Source: CAYRPN01 sp964426135
GTDB taxonomy: Bacteria; Planctomycetota; Phycisphaerae; Phycisphaerales; Phycisphaeraceae
Length of the DNA stretch: 64,000 nucleotides
NCBI GenBank assembly: GCA_964426135.1
Contig: CAYRPN010000017.1
Location: 1-64,000, forward strand
Reading direction: 5' to 3'
Below are positions 53,691 through 61,913 of this stretch, piece by piece. A model generated the notes under the pieces. It did no database searches. It was not told where the DNA came from and was given only the letters and a program-made list of their open reading frames with translations. Every line of letters starts with the position of its first letter. Position 1 is the stretch's first letter. Both the position numbers and the translations under genes were made by a program.

Positions 53691-54152
53691 GAACTGCTTC
53701 TTGAACGTCTCCGACTCCTTGTACAGATCTTCCTTCGGCTGGTACGTGTCCCGCCCCGGTGTCATCACGATCAGAACGCGCTTGCCGGCGGAGGGCAGTT
53801 TCACTTCCTGGTAGACGTGCTGAAACTTCGGCGCCCGCGCGAGGATGCCGGCGGTGTATTCCAGCACGCCCGCGCCGGGTTCATCGATTTCCAGTTCGAA
53901 CTTGCCCTTGTCATCGGTAGGCGTCAGAGGCAGCGGCTTGGGGCGCAGCGAGGAGGCGTCGATCGTGACCTCCACCGTGGAGTCGTCGACGATGTCGCCG
54001 CGCAGGCGCGGATCGTCCGCGTCGACGATGAACACGCCTGCCCGGTTGCCGATGATCGTCGTGCCCTGCAGCTTGTAGGTGGAACAGGCGGGCAGCGTCA
54101 GCAGCAGAACAGCCAGCGACAACAGGCGAAGGGGGGTGGTGATGCGAGACAT
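53685..54152 (-). CDS. Small envelope lipoprotein
   Basis: 155 residues from the ATG at 54152. LRLLSLAVLLLTLPACSTYKLQ contains a lipobox LPAC with Cys near 23, so it is probably lipid-anchored. The mature part is beta-rich (GTTIIGNRAGVFIVDADDPRLRG, STVEVTIDASSL, DDKGKFELEIDEPGAGVLEYTAGI), with a carboxypeptidase-regulatory-like or transthyretin-like pattern. I cannot name a family. Its stop lies at the edge of the 8-bp minisatellite. Location inferred, function unknown. Confidence 0.68.
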   Translation of the reverse strand: MSRITTPLRLLSLAVLLLTLPACSTYKLQGTTIIGNRAGVFIVDADDPRLRGDIVDDSTVEVTIDASSLRPKPLPLTPTDDKGKFELEIDEPGAGVLEYTAGILARAPKFQHVYQEVKLPSAGKRVLIVMTPGRDTYQPKEDLYKESETFKKQFQ

Positions 54153-54180
54153 GCGAGTTCTCGTGGATGAGGTCAATGCG

Positions 54181-54362
54181 TAGGGTGCGTCAAGGCTCGG
54201 CGCGGACGCACCACAGACATCGAAAGCTTAGGGTGCGTCGAGGCTCGGCGCGGACGCACCACAGACACCGAAAGCGTAGGGTGCGTCAAGGCTCGGCGCG
54301 GACGCACCACAGACATCGAAAGCGAAGGATGGTGCGTCCGCGCGGACTTGACGCACCCTACA
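54181..54362. repeat. R6 copy b: three 48-bp tandem units plus inverted arm
   Basis: Units beginning at 54181, 54229 and 54277 each read TAGGGTGCGTCAAGGCTCGG then GCGCGGACGCACC and a 15-base tail ACAGACATCGAAAGC. The final part (54330-54362) is the inverted arm GGTGCGTCCGCGCGGACTTG and on. The array lies between the lipoprotein and scpB genes. It is not a CRISPR because there are no spacers. Confidence 0.92.
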
Positions 54363-54366
54363 GGGA

Positions 54367-54972
54367 TCACACTTTCCCCTTCAACTCCTCGACCTTCGGC
54401 AGATCCTTCAGATTCGCCAGGCCGAAGACTTCGAGGAACGTCTTGGTCGTGCCGTACAGCATGGGCCGGCCCAGTTCTTCGGCTCGGCCGACGATCTTCA
54501 CGAGCTTGCGCTCCATGAGCGTGCGGACGATGTCGCCGCTGGCGGCTCCGCGGATTGCTTCGATCGCGGCTTTGAGCACGGGCTGCTTGTAAGCGATGAT
54601 CGCCAGCGTTTCGAGGGCCGAGGGACTCAGCTTGGTCTGGGCACGGGTGCGGTTCATCGCAGCGACCACGGGGCCGAACTGCGGCAGCGTGAGAATCTGA
54701 AATCCGCCGGCGACTTCCTCGACGCGGAAGGTGCGGCCGGTCTTCTCGTAGGACTTGTTCAGCGCGTCGACAGCCTTCTTGATCGCTTTGGCGCCGATGC
54801 GGCCGCCCTGCGGCGCGATGGCTTCGGACAGCCGCGCAGTAGTGACGGGCCGATCCGTCGCCATCAGCGCCGCTTCGATCTTCTGCGCCAGTTCGTCGGC
54901 GGGGACATCGACTTCCGCCAGTTCCTTCGCCGGGGCCGACGCCGTCTCGGTGACCTGTTCCGTGTCGCTCAT
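54367..54972 (-). CDS. scpB: Segregation and condensation protein B
   Basis: 201 residues from the ATG at 54972. ScpB binds ScpA and, with SMC, condenses chromosomes. The first winged helix (about 25-100) has QKIEAALMATDRPVTTARLSEAI and the second (about 105-180) LSPSALETLAIIAYKQPVLKAAIEAIRGA, then LMERKLVKIVGRAEELGRPMLYGTTKTFLEVFGL, which is diagnostic. On the minus strand CTACAATGCT lies 5-10 bases before the start, so transcription may begin very near it and give a short leader. A low-complexity tract lies upstream. No scpA is adjacent. Confidence 0.94.
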   Translation of the reverse strand: MSDTEQVTETASAPAKELAEVDVPADELAQKIEAALMATDRPVTTARLSEAIAPQGGRIGAKAIKKAVDALNKSYEKTGRTFRVEEVAGGFQILTLPQFGPVVAAMNRTRAQTKLSPSALETLAIIAYKQPVLKAAIEAIRGAASGDIVRTLMERKLVKIVGRAEELGRPMLYGTTKTFLEVFGLANLKDLPKVEELKGKV

Positions 54973-54994
54973 GCGAGCATTGTAGCGGCGGTCG

Positions 54995-55140
54995 CGAAAA
55001 GGCGAGTGGCGGAGGGAACGGGGAAGAGGGAGAGGGAGAGAGGAAGAGACGAAGAGAAGAAGAGAGAGAGACGAAGAGAGAGGGGAACGGATTGCAAATT
55101 GAAAATTGAAAATTTGCAATTTTCAATTTGCAATTCCCTC
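54995..55140. repeat. GA-rich and CAATTTT-type low-complexity tract
   Basis: A purine tract of GAGAGGAAGAGACGAAGAGA-like repeats (54995-55085) is followed by GCAAATTGAAAATTGAAAAT and related units (55090-55135). The latter matches the tracts at 34853-34912 and 59683-59730. No gene. Confidence 0.88.
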
Positions 55141-55143
55141 TCC

Positions 55144-55896
55144 TCACGCCAGCCCATTTCGCCGCATCTGCACCATGCTCGCCTGCAGCACCTTGCCGGG
55201 GCAACTGGTCGGCTTGATTTCCTGATGCGTGTAGACCTTGCGGGCGGGCACCCGGTGCTGCTTCATCAGCGCGACCAGCGTGGAACGCAGCGAGCCGAGC
55301 TGCGCCTGCGTCGGCTGCTGCTGATCGAAGTTGCCCAGGCACATGATGCCCAGGTTGTTCTCGTTGTTCTCCGACACGTGGGCGCCCTGGTAGGCGATGT
55401 TGCGGCCTTCCCACACCCGGCCGGCGCGATCGATCACGTAGTGATAGCCGATGTCGCCGGCGCGCAGGCGTTCGAGGTGGCTCTTGCGGATGGTCTCGAT
55501 GCGGGCAGCCGTGGTTCCGCTGTCCTCGAACCACACGGGCGTCCAGCCTTCGTGGTGGACGGTGATGAGATCGACATCGCCCATCTTGTTGATGCGGGCC
55601 TGGATGGGGTCCGCCTTGGCCCAGGTGGATCGCGAAAGGACGCGGATATTGCCGGGGCCGGCAGTGGTGGTGGTGGTGGTGGTGGAAGGTGCGGGCGTCG
55701 TGGGCTTGGGTTGCGGCGTGGGACGAACGGGGGTGGGCTGACCGGGCGCGACGGGCGCGCCGGGGCCGACGACCACGGGCCGGCTTGGCTCGCTGGGCCA
55801 CATGACACCGGGACGGTCGGTGACCTGGTCCGTCGCGCAACCCGCCAGGATGAAGCCGGTGCCGCCGAGAAGGATTTGCCGTCGTGTCACGCTCAT
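55144..55896 (-). CDS. N-acetylmuramoyl-L-alanine amidase (PGRP type)
   Basis: 250 residues from the ATG at 55896. TRRQILLGGTGFILAGC looks like a twin-arginine-type signal ending in a lipobox. A Pro/Thr-rich linker with a run of seven Thr (about 65-83) follows. The PGRP/amidase_2 domain has VHHEGW (first zinc His), GYHYVIDRAGRVWEGR, VYTHQEIKPTSCPG (second zinc His and the zinc Cys). All three zinc ligands are present, so it should cut the bond between N-acetylmuramic acid and L-alanine. Target and regulation are unknown. Confidence 0.93.
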   Translation of the reverse strand: MSVTRRQILLGGTGFILAGCATDQVTDRPGVMWPSEPSRPVVVGPGAPVAPGQPTPVRPTPQPKPTTPAPSTTTTTTTAGPGNIRVLSRSTWAKADPIQARINKMGDVDLITVHHEGWTPVWFEDSGTTAARIETIRKSHLERLRAGDIGYHYVIDRAGRVWEGRNIAYQGAHVSENNENNLGIMCLGNFDQQQPTQAQLGSLRSTLVALMKQHRVPARKVYTHQEIKPTSCPGKVLQASMVQMRRNGLA

Positions 55897-56036
55897 CGCC
55901 GATGCTCCCAAGCCGTATCTTCGGGGAATCAACCGCGCCGATCAACACCACCACTCCCAAAATTATCGGCACGGGCATGACGAAGGCATGAGAAGGAGAG
56001 GCAGAGAGAACAGAGGTGGGAGACAAACGCCGCTAA

Positions 56037-56136
56037 GGAGTTGTGCAAGATTAACTTCAGAGATTCGAATCGCTTCGTTCCCAGCCGGACGACTTGGAAA
56101 GTCGTCCCACATGCGATGTTGATCCTGCACGGCTCC
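56037..56136. repeat. Palindromic element family R1, copy d (100 bp)
   Basis: A 100-bp copy with left end GGAGTTGTGCAAGATTAACT and right end TGCACGGCTCC, and the inner GGACGACTT hairpin. It is flanked by TAA on both sides. Confidence 0.92.
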
Positions 56137-56139
56137 TAA

Positions 56140-56297
56140 GGACCTGTGCAAGATGAACTTCAAAGATCGAATGGATCCCGGTTAGCGGTCGGGCCGAGTC
56201 CGCGAGGCCCACCCGCAGGCGGACGGTCACAGGTGGCCCTGGCGGACTCGGGCCGACCGCTAACCTGCGGAGTTGTTCTTGCACGGCTCCCAGGTCC
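56140..56297. repeat. R1-type arms holding R4 copy b
   Basis: The left arm GGACCTGTGCAAGATGAACT and right arm GAGTTGTTCTTGCACGGCTC resemble R1. In place of the usual GGACGACTT hairpin, a complete R4 palindrome (56182-56263) lies in the middle. This is a direct case of one repeat inside another. Confidence 0.88.
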
Positions 56298-56309
56298 CGG
56301 CGACGGCAA

Positions 56310-56768
56310 TCACGGCGCGTTCCGCTCCATGTGCCACTTGTTGTAATCCGTGTTGCACTTGGGGCAGATCGGAGGCGGGATCGGAGCATCGGGATTGGTC
56401 CGGATGTTCCGCCGCTCCGTCAGGAAAAACTCCCCGCACTTGGGGCATTCTTTCATCAGCAGACCCGCGTGCTTCTGACCGCAGTGTGGACAATGCGGCT
56501 GATCCATGGAACGGTCGCGATGCTTCTCCAGCGACTTCGCGTCGTACTCCTGGTTGCTCACTTCGACGTTCGTCATCTTGAACTGCTGGTCGCAGGACGA
56601 ACAAACGTAGCCCATCGTGAACTCGCCCGGCGATGTTCGACGATCCGCCAGTTGCGTCCAAATGGAGTAAAGGCCGTAGCCGATCAAAGCCACGATCAAC
56701 AGCGCCAAACCCACTCGCCGCTGCGGTCGACCGGGCTGGTTGATCCAGTTCCGAAATTGGTCAAGCAT
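56310..56768 (-). CDS. Membrane-anchored zinc-ribbon protein
   Basis: 152 residues. A single helix (about 19-37, VGLALLIVALIGYGLYSIW) is followed by a string of zinc-binding pairs: CSSC, CPHC, CPKC and CPKC (residues about 56-140), enough for two zinc ribbons. The conserved phrase ECPKCGEFFL is seen in several planctomycete secretion clusters. It starts 12 bases after the stop of the prepilin-like gene, so they form an operon. It may be a prepilin chaperone or regulator; the function is inferred only from context. Confidence 0.72.
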   Translation of the reverse strand: MLDQFRNWINQPGRPQRRVGLALLIVALIGYGLYSIWTQLADRRTSPGEFTMGYVCSSCDQQFKMTNVEVSNQEYDAKSLEKHRDRSMDQPHCPHCGQKHAGLLMKECPKCGEFFLTERRNIRTNPDAPIPPPICPKCNTDYNKWHMERNAP

Positions 56769-56780
56769 GGGACAACCCGA

Positions 56781-57542
56781 TCAGGAAGGCATCGGCCAGG
56801 AGCGAAACACATCCCGAAGCCGGGGCCAGTCCTGGCCCGGTCCACCGGGGTCGGCTCCGGCAGGGGGACTGGGCTTGGGACGCTGGCGCAGGAATGGACT
56901 CGTCCATACCCAATTCTCGACGTGACCGTCGAGGAAACCCAGATTGTCACCGAAGGCGTGGTTGGCGGCCACCCAGTCCACGTATGAGCCTGTTCCGCCA
57001 AGCATGAAGGAATTGATGTTCCACCCGCGCCGATCATCTTCTTCGATGAACACCATTTGCTTGCCGGGAACCATGTCGCTGGTGATGCGCTTCTTGAAGA
57101 TGGAACCACCTTTGGGGGAAGCAGTGGCGACCTGCTCGCCGTTGAGCATGCCGTTGATCGAGTAGCTGTTGAGATAATTGGGATAGACGTGATCCGGGCA
57201 GATGTAAGCACTGGCGTTGTTGACGTATGGATAGAGCTTGCCGTTCGTAACGCTGGTGATCACGTTCGAATTGGCAGCCAGCCAGTCATGGGCGGCGCCG
57301 CAATTAGAGCCCATAATCTGTCGCAGATTGTCGTCCGCATACGTCGTGTACCCGCGCAAGAGAATCTGCAGGTTGGCCTGGCACTGGGTCATTTTGGTGG
57401 TGCCGCGGAACCGCCCGAACCCCGGCAACAACATCGAAATCAAAATCACAATGATCGCCACGACCAAAAGCATCTCGATCAAGGTGAACCCGCAGCGGCG
57501 ATGGGAGGAATCGGGAGAGCAGCCGGACTGTTGACGGGGCAT
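56781..57542 (-). CDS. Prepilin-like secretion protein (H-X9-DG)
   Basis: 253 residues. The type IV prepilin signal CGFTLIEMLLVVAIIVILISMLLPG has cleavage after Gly18 and Glu23 at the +5 position. A long helix follows (GTTKMTQCQANLQILLRGYTTYADDN), then a globular domain ending in HAFGDNLGFLDGHVE, the H-X9-DG motif of planctomycete and verrucomicrobial type II secretion pseudopilins. Their number per genome is high, so the exact system is uncertain. Its start and ribosome site are clear. A membrane zinc-ribbon gene follows in the same operon. Confidence 0.9.
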   Translation of the reverse strand: MPRQQSGCSPDSSHRRCGFTLIEMLLVVAIIVILISMLLPGFGRFRGTTKMTQCQANLQILLRGYTTYADDNLRQIMGSNCGAAHDWLAANSNVITSVTNGKLYPYVNNASAYICPDHVYPNYLNSYSINGMLNGEQVATASPKGGSIFKKRITSDMVPGKQMVFIEEDDRRGWNINSFMLGGTGSYVDWVAANHAFGDNLGFLDGHVENWVWTSPFLRQRPKPSPPAGADPGGPGQDWPRLRDVFRSWPMPS

Positions 57543-57662
57543 AGTGGACTCTCTTCAAAGCGACCGGGAAGTTGCCCCGCAGGAACCGTCACCGTAACCT
57601 CTGCCAATATCTTAGCCCGGCGCGGGAGCGATGACAATCCGCGGGCTTCAAGGATCAAGAGC

Positions 57663-59534
57663 ATGCCACAGACTTCTTTTCGACTCGGCTCGATCCCGCT
57701 GGCGGGGGTCTGCGTCGCGTTCGTCGCCGCGTGGGCTTTCGCCGAGCCGCCGAGTCCCGCAGTCCCCGGCTACCGCGATTTTGCTGCGTTTGCGAAACAG
57801 GCCCAGGAACTCGATCGCTCCGACCTCGTCGCCGTCACCCCCCTGGCCACGACCTCTCAAGGTCGGCCTGTGCTGCTGTTGACGATCGCCGCCCCCGCCC
57901 CCGGCCCCGCCGCCCCCGGTCCCGCCGCCGCTCCCGCGAAACCTGGCGACAATCCCGTGATGGCGCCGGCGACCAAGCCGGCGATCCTCATCGTCGGCAA
58001 CGTCCACGCCCCGCACCTGGCCGGCGGCGAAATGGCGATGAGGCTCGCCGAGATGCTCGTCGCCAAGGCGGGCGATGAGAAAGTCAAGCCGCTGCTGGAG
58101 CGATTCACCTTTTACATCATTCCCCGACCCAGCCCCGACGCGACGGAACTCTTCTTCGTCAAACCCCACGCGGAGCGACTCGGCAACGCGCGATCCACCG
58201 ACGACGACCGCGACGGCAGATCCGACGAAGACGGCCCCGATGATCTCAACGGCGACGGTGTGATCACCATGATGCGAGTCGCCGACCCGGCGGGCGAATG
58301 GATCACGCATCCCGACGATCCGCGCATCATGATCAAGGCCGACCCGTTCAAGAAAGAACGCGGGCAGTTCAAGCTCTACACCGAAGGCCGCGACGACGAC
58401 AAGGACGAAAGTTTCAACGAGGACGGCCCCGGCGGCGTCGATTTCAATCGCAACTTCACGTTCCAGTATCCGTTCTTCAAGCCCGGCGCAGGCCCGCACC
58501 AGGTCTCGGAGCCGGAGACCCGCGCGATCGCCGACTTCTGCTTCGATCATCCGGAAATCGCGGCGGTGCTGACCTTCAGCCCGGACGACAACCTGTTTCA
58601 TCCGTGGAAACCGGGAGCCGGGGGCCAGGACGGGAGAATCAAGACGAACATCCAGGGCGGCGACGCGCCGCTGCACGAACACGTCGCGAAACTCTATCGC
58701 GACGCGCACGGCGGCAAGGATTGCCCCGGCCCCGGTTCAAATGAAGGCAGCTTCGCGCACTGGGCGTATTTTCACTACGGACGCTGGTCGTTTTCCGCGC
58801 GGGGCTGGTGGGTGCCGAAGGTGGATGCGAAGCCGGCGGAAGTGAAACCAACCCCGGTTAGCGGAAACGCCGAAGGCGTCTCGGCGGAGAAGAAGGAAAG
58901 CAAGGATGCGAAAGAAGGGGACGCGAAGTCGCAAGCGCCGAAGCCGGCCGACGCGCCGAAAAAATCCGACGACGCTCGCGGCAGCGACGACGCCAACGCC
59001 CTGCGCTGGCTGGCGGAAAAGAAGATCGATGGGTTCGTGAACTGGCAAGCGATCGAGCATCCCGATTTCGCCGGCAAAAAAGTCGAGATCGGCGGGTTCA
59101 AGCCTTACGTTCTCATCAATCCGCCGGCGACCGAACTCGATGCGCTCACCGACAAACACCTGAAGTGGCTCGGCGACGTGGCGGAACTGCTGCCGCGCAT
59201 CGAAATCAGCGAGACGAAGGTGGCCCCGCTGGGCGCCGGGGTTTATCGCGTGACGGTGGCGGTGAGCAATACGAGTTTTCTGCCGACGATGAGCGAGATG
59301 GGGCGCACGACGCGGCAGCCGCACCCGGTGCAATTGAAGATCGACCTGCCCGCCGGCGCGAAATTCGCCCAGCAGGCCAGCGCACGCACCAGCCTGAATC
59401 CGATCAAGGGCGGCGGGCGCGAGGAGCACACCTGGCTGATCCTGGCGCCCAAAGGAGGCGCGGCGAAGGTGCGTGCGTGGAGCCCGTCGGTGGGAGCGCA
59501 TGAAACGAACATTGAGCTGAAGGAGGCGAAATGA
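57663..59534 (+). CDS. M14 carboxypeptidase-like protein, catalytic site probably lost
   Basis: 623 residues from the ATG at 57663; signal peptide about 1-27. The M14 fold is recognisable from VGNVHAPHLAGGEMAMRLAE and GGVDFNRNFTFQYPF. In this copy the zinc motif HxxE is HAPH (His115 to His118 with no Glu), the second zinc His region reads TFSPDDNLFHPW, and the last catalytic Glu is not seen where expected (GRWSFSARGWW). An Asp-rich insert DDDRDGRSDEDGPDDLNGDG (about residues 180-199) looks like a calcium-binding repeat. The C-terminal ~100 residues form a beta-domain. It is translationally coupled to the active-looking M14 gene downstream, so it may be a non-catalytic partner. Confidence 0.8.
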   Translation: MPQTSFRLGSIPLAGVCVAFVAAWAFAEPPSPAVPGYRDFAAFAKQAQELDRSDLVAVTPLATTSQGRPVLLLTIAAPAPGPAAPGPAAAPAKPGDNPVMAPATKPAILIVGNVHAPHLAGGEMAMRLAEMLVAKAGDEKVKPLLERFTFYIIPRPSPDATELFFVKPHAERLGNARSTDDDRDGRSDEDGPDDLNGDGVITMMRVADPAGEWITHPDDPRIMIKADPFKKERGQFKLYTEGRDDDKDESFNEDGPGGVDFNRNFTFQYPFFKPGAGPHQVSEPETRAIADFCFDHPEIAAVLTFSPDDNLFHPWKPGAGGQDGRIKTNIQGGDAPLHEHVAKLYRDAHGGKDCPGPGSNEGSFAHWAYFHYGRWSFSARGWWVPKVDAKPAEVKPTPVSGNAEGVSAEKKESKDAKEGDAKSQAPKPADAPKKSDDARGSDDANALRWLAEKKIDGFVNWQAIEHPDFAGKKVEIGGFKPYVLINPPATELDALTDKHLKWLGDVAELLPRIEISETKVAPLGAGVYRVTVAVSNTSFLPTMSEMGRTTRQPHPVQLKIDLPAGAKFAQQASARTSLNPIKGGGREEHTWLILAPKGGAAKVRAWSPSVGAHETNIELKEAK

Positions 59535-61474
59535 ACCGCACCGATGAAACAGTCAGCTCAAGCGTGCAGGTGAAGGCCCTTAAGGGCCTTCACCTGCACG
59601 CCTCCGCGCAGCCCGCGCTAGCACTCCACTCCACGAGCCCCATGCTCAAGTTCCTCTCCGCGCGCCCCGCGCTCACCCTCCTCTGCATTTTGCATTTTGC
59701 AGTTCTCAATTTGCAATTCGCAATCTCCCCCACCCACGCACAGCCTCTCGCTCCGCCCGCGAATCCGAAGATCTACCAGCCCGCCGGCGCTCCCGCGGAT
59801 CCGAAGGTCAACGTCCGCTGGAACCGCTTCTATTCCTACGCTGAGGCCACCGAAATCCTCCAGCAGTTCGCCAAGGCCCATCCCGAGCGCTGCAAGCTCG
59901 AATCGCTCGGCAAATCGCAGCAGAACCGCGAACTGTGGCTGCTCACCCTCACGAATCCAAAGACCGGCGACGCCGCGACCAAGCCCGCCTTCTGGATCGA
60001 TGGCGGCATTCACGCCAACGAACTGCAAGCCGTCGAAGTCCCGCTCTACACCGCGTGGTACCTGCTCGAAATGTACGGCCGCAACGAGTTCATCACCCGG
60101 CTGCTCGACGAGCGGGCGTTCTACATCATGCCGATGATGAGCCCCGACTCGCGCGACGCCCACATGTTTGAGCCCAACACCACGCACTCGCCCCGCACCG
60201 GCCAGCGCCCCGTCGATGACGACCGCGACGGCCAAACCGACGAGGACGGCCCCGACGATCTCGACAACGACGGCCACATCACCCAGATGCGCGTCAAAGA
60301 CCCCAACGGCCAATGGAAGCCCAGCGACGAATACCCCGACATGCTTGTGCGCGTCAAGGACGGCGAGAAAGGCAGCTACACGTTGCTGGGCCAGGAAGGA
60401 CTCGACAACGACGACGATGGCAAAGTCAACGAAGACGGCGACGGCTCCTACGACCCCAACCGCGACTGGGGCTGGAACTGGCAGCCGCCATACGTGCAAG
60501 GCGGCGCGTTTCGCTATCCCTTCTCGCTGAAAGAAAACCGCGCGGTGGCCGACTTCGTCATGGCCCGTCGCAACATCGCCGGTTGCCAGAGCTACCACAA
60601 CACCGGCGGCATGATCCTGCGCGGTCCGGGCAACAAGGACGACAAGTACGAACAGGCGGACATCGCCGTCATGGATCAGATCGCCAAAAAAGGCGAGATG
60701 ATGCTGCCCGGCTATCGCTACATCAACACCGCGGTCGACCTCTACGAAGTCTTCGGCGGCGAGAACGACTGGTTCTACGCGATGCAGGGCATCGTCTCCT
60801 TCACCAACGAACTCTTCACGCCCTTCAACTACTTCCGCCAGGTCGCCGGCGCGGCGGGCCACGATCACGGCGGCGGCGGGGGCGACCGCATCATGGGCGG
60901 CAACGAGGAGAAGCATCGCTTCAACAAGTACCTGCTCTTCGAAGACGGCTTCACCAAGTGGCGAGAGTTCGATCATCCGACTTTCGGCAAAATCGAAGTC
61001 GGCGGCTTCCGCAAAAACTGGACGCGCCAGCCGCCCTCGTTCCTGCTGGAGGAGGAATGCCACCGCAATATGGCGTTCACGCTGTTCCACGCGGACCAGT
61101 TGCCGATGGTGCGCGTGCAGAACATCGAAAGCAAAGACCTGGGCGACGGCATTACCCAGGTCACCGCGATCATCGAAAACACCCGCATCACGCCGACGCA
61201 CACGCAATGGGATGTGAAGTACAAGATCACGCCCGCGGACGAGGCGACCATCAGCGCGGACGGCCTCAAAGTGATCGCCGGCTTCAAGTCCACCGACCGC
61301 TTCTTCCAGCAGCGAGAGGAACAGAAGCAGACCCCCTCGCAAATGAAGCTGCGCACCATCGGCGGCAACGACGTGGTCTACGTGCGCTGGCTGGTCACAG
61401 GCATCGCCAGGGGCGCGCCGGTCACGGTGAAAATCACAAGCGCCAAAGGCGGCACGCATCAATTGACGCAATAG
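59531..61474 (+). CDS. M14 carboxypeptidase, active site intact
   Basis: 647 residues if the ATG at 59531 is used (ATGA overlap with the upstream gene, AAGGAGG just before it). A second ATG at 59642 would give 610 residues starting MLKFLSARPALTLLCILHFAV, a better signal peptide; both are plausible. Unlike its neighbour, the catalytic set is complete: GGIHANELQAVEV (HxxE), DPNRDWGWNW, SYHNTGGM with the third zinc His, and VSFTNELFTPFNYF with the catalytic Glu. The Asp-rich insert DDDRDGQTDEDGPDDLDNDG matches that of the neighbour. Expected to trim C-terminal residues from peptides outside the cytoplasm. Part of the signal peptide is encoded by a CAATTTT-type repeat. Confidence 0.88.
   Translation: MNRTDETVSSSVQVKALKGLHLHASAQPALALHSTSPMLKFLSARPALTLLCILHFAVLNLQFAISPTHAQPLAPPANPKIYQPAGAPADPKVNVRWNRFYSYAEATEILQQFAKAHPERCKLESLGKSQQNRELWLLTLTNPKTGDAATKPAFWIDGGIHANELQAVEVPLYTAWYLLEMYGRNEFITRLLDERAFYIMPMMSPDSRDAHMFEPNTTHSPRTGQRPVDDDRDGQTDEDGPDDLDNDGHITQMRVKDPNGQWKPSDEYPDMLVRVKDGEKGSYTLLGQEGLDNDDDGKVNEDGDGSYDPNRDWGWNWQPPYVQGGAFRYPFSLKENRAVADFVMARRNIAGCQSYHNTGGMILRGPGNKDDKYEQADIAVMDQIAKKGEMMLPGYRYINTAVDLYEVFGGENDWFYAMQGIVSFTNELFTPFNYFRQVAGAAGHDHGGGGGDRIMGGNEEKHRFNKYLLFEDGFTKWREFDHPTFGKIEVGGFRKNWTRQPPSFLLEEECHRNMAFTLFHADQLPMVRVQNIESKDLGDGITQVTAIIENTRITPTHTQWDVKYKITPADEATISADGLKVIAGFKSTDRFFQQREEQKQTPSQMKLRTIGGNDVVYVRWLVTGIARGAPVTVKITSAKGGTHQLTQ
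59563..59602. repeat. 40-bp perfect palindrome
   Basis: The two 20-base arms GCGTGCAGGTGAAGGCCCTT and its complement are adjacent with no loop. It lies between the two possible starts of the M14 gene. As RNA it would form a very stable hairpin 32 bases after the first start codon. Origin may be an insertion between the ribosome site and the original start. Confidence 0.9.
59681..59730. repeat. CAATTTT-like minisatellite in coding sequence
   Basis: CTGCATTTTGCATTTTGCAG followed by TTCTCAATTTGCAATTCGCAAT encodes LCILHFAVLNLQFAIS, the hydrophobic core of the likely signal peptide. The same text pattern occurs in non-coding tracts at 34853-34912 and 55090-55135. Confidence 0.8.
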
Positions 61475-61913
61475 CGGCCGGCGACGCCGAATGCATCCGA
61501 GGGCGGCAACCGGCAGGCGCCGCGCCGGGTGCTCGATGCGCGTCACCGCATCTTCGCGTCGCCCCCAGTCCTTCCGCGGCGGGGCACGCTTCGCAACTTA
61601 CTCTTACCTTGACGCAAAATGTGCGAAGCGGCATCCGCCGATGCGTTATACTTCCATTGCCGGTGAAGGCGTGGCCGGAGCGCGGGGCCACGCCTCCCGG
61701 GAATCGACATGCGCGGACGCTCCGCGGATGCGTGGACGACGGTCATCGAACCTTCCAACCGAGGAGATTGGGGCCAGGTTCAGCCGGCTGCCCCTGGCTA
61801 CCATCATTGCGACATGCTTCGCGGCGAGACCTCCCTGAACCGCCGACGCAGTGACCGACATTGCGCCGTTGGTGGAAACAACTGCTCTCGTTCCCCGTCC
61901 CTGAATGGAAGCG
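61475..61913. other. Intergenic region before the DUF1592 gene
   Basis: About 440 bases without a convincing protein. A short hairpin GGCGTGGCC/GGCCACGCC is at 61668-61694. TTGACG (61611) and TATACT (61649) are present but 32 bases apart, too far for one promoter. The next gene's own promoter is not clear. Confidence 0.5.

Noticed and set aside
54181..54362. CRISPR-like array of three 48-bp repeats
   Set aside because: Units are contiguous with no unique spacers, and the array ends in an inverted arm; it is a tandem palindromic repeat.
61611..61654. Promoter with TTGACG and TATACT before the DUF1592 gene
   Set aside because: The boxes are 32 bases apart, too far for a sigma-70-type promoter.
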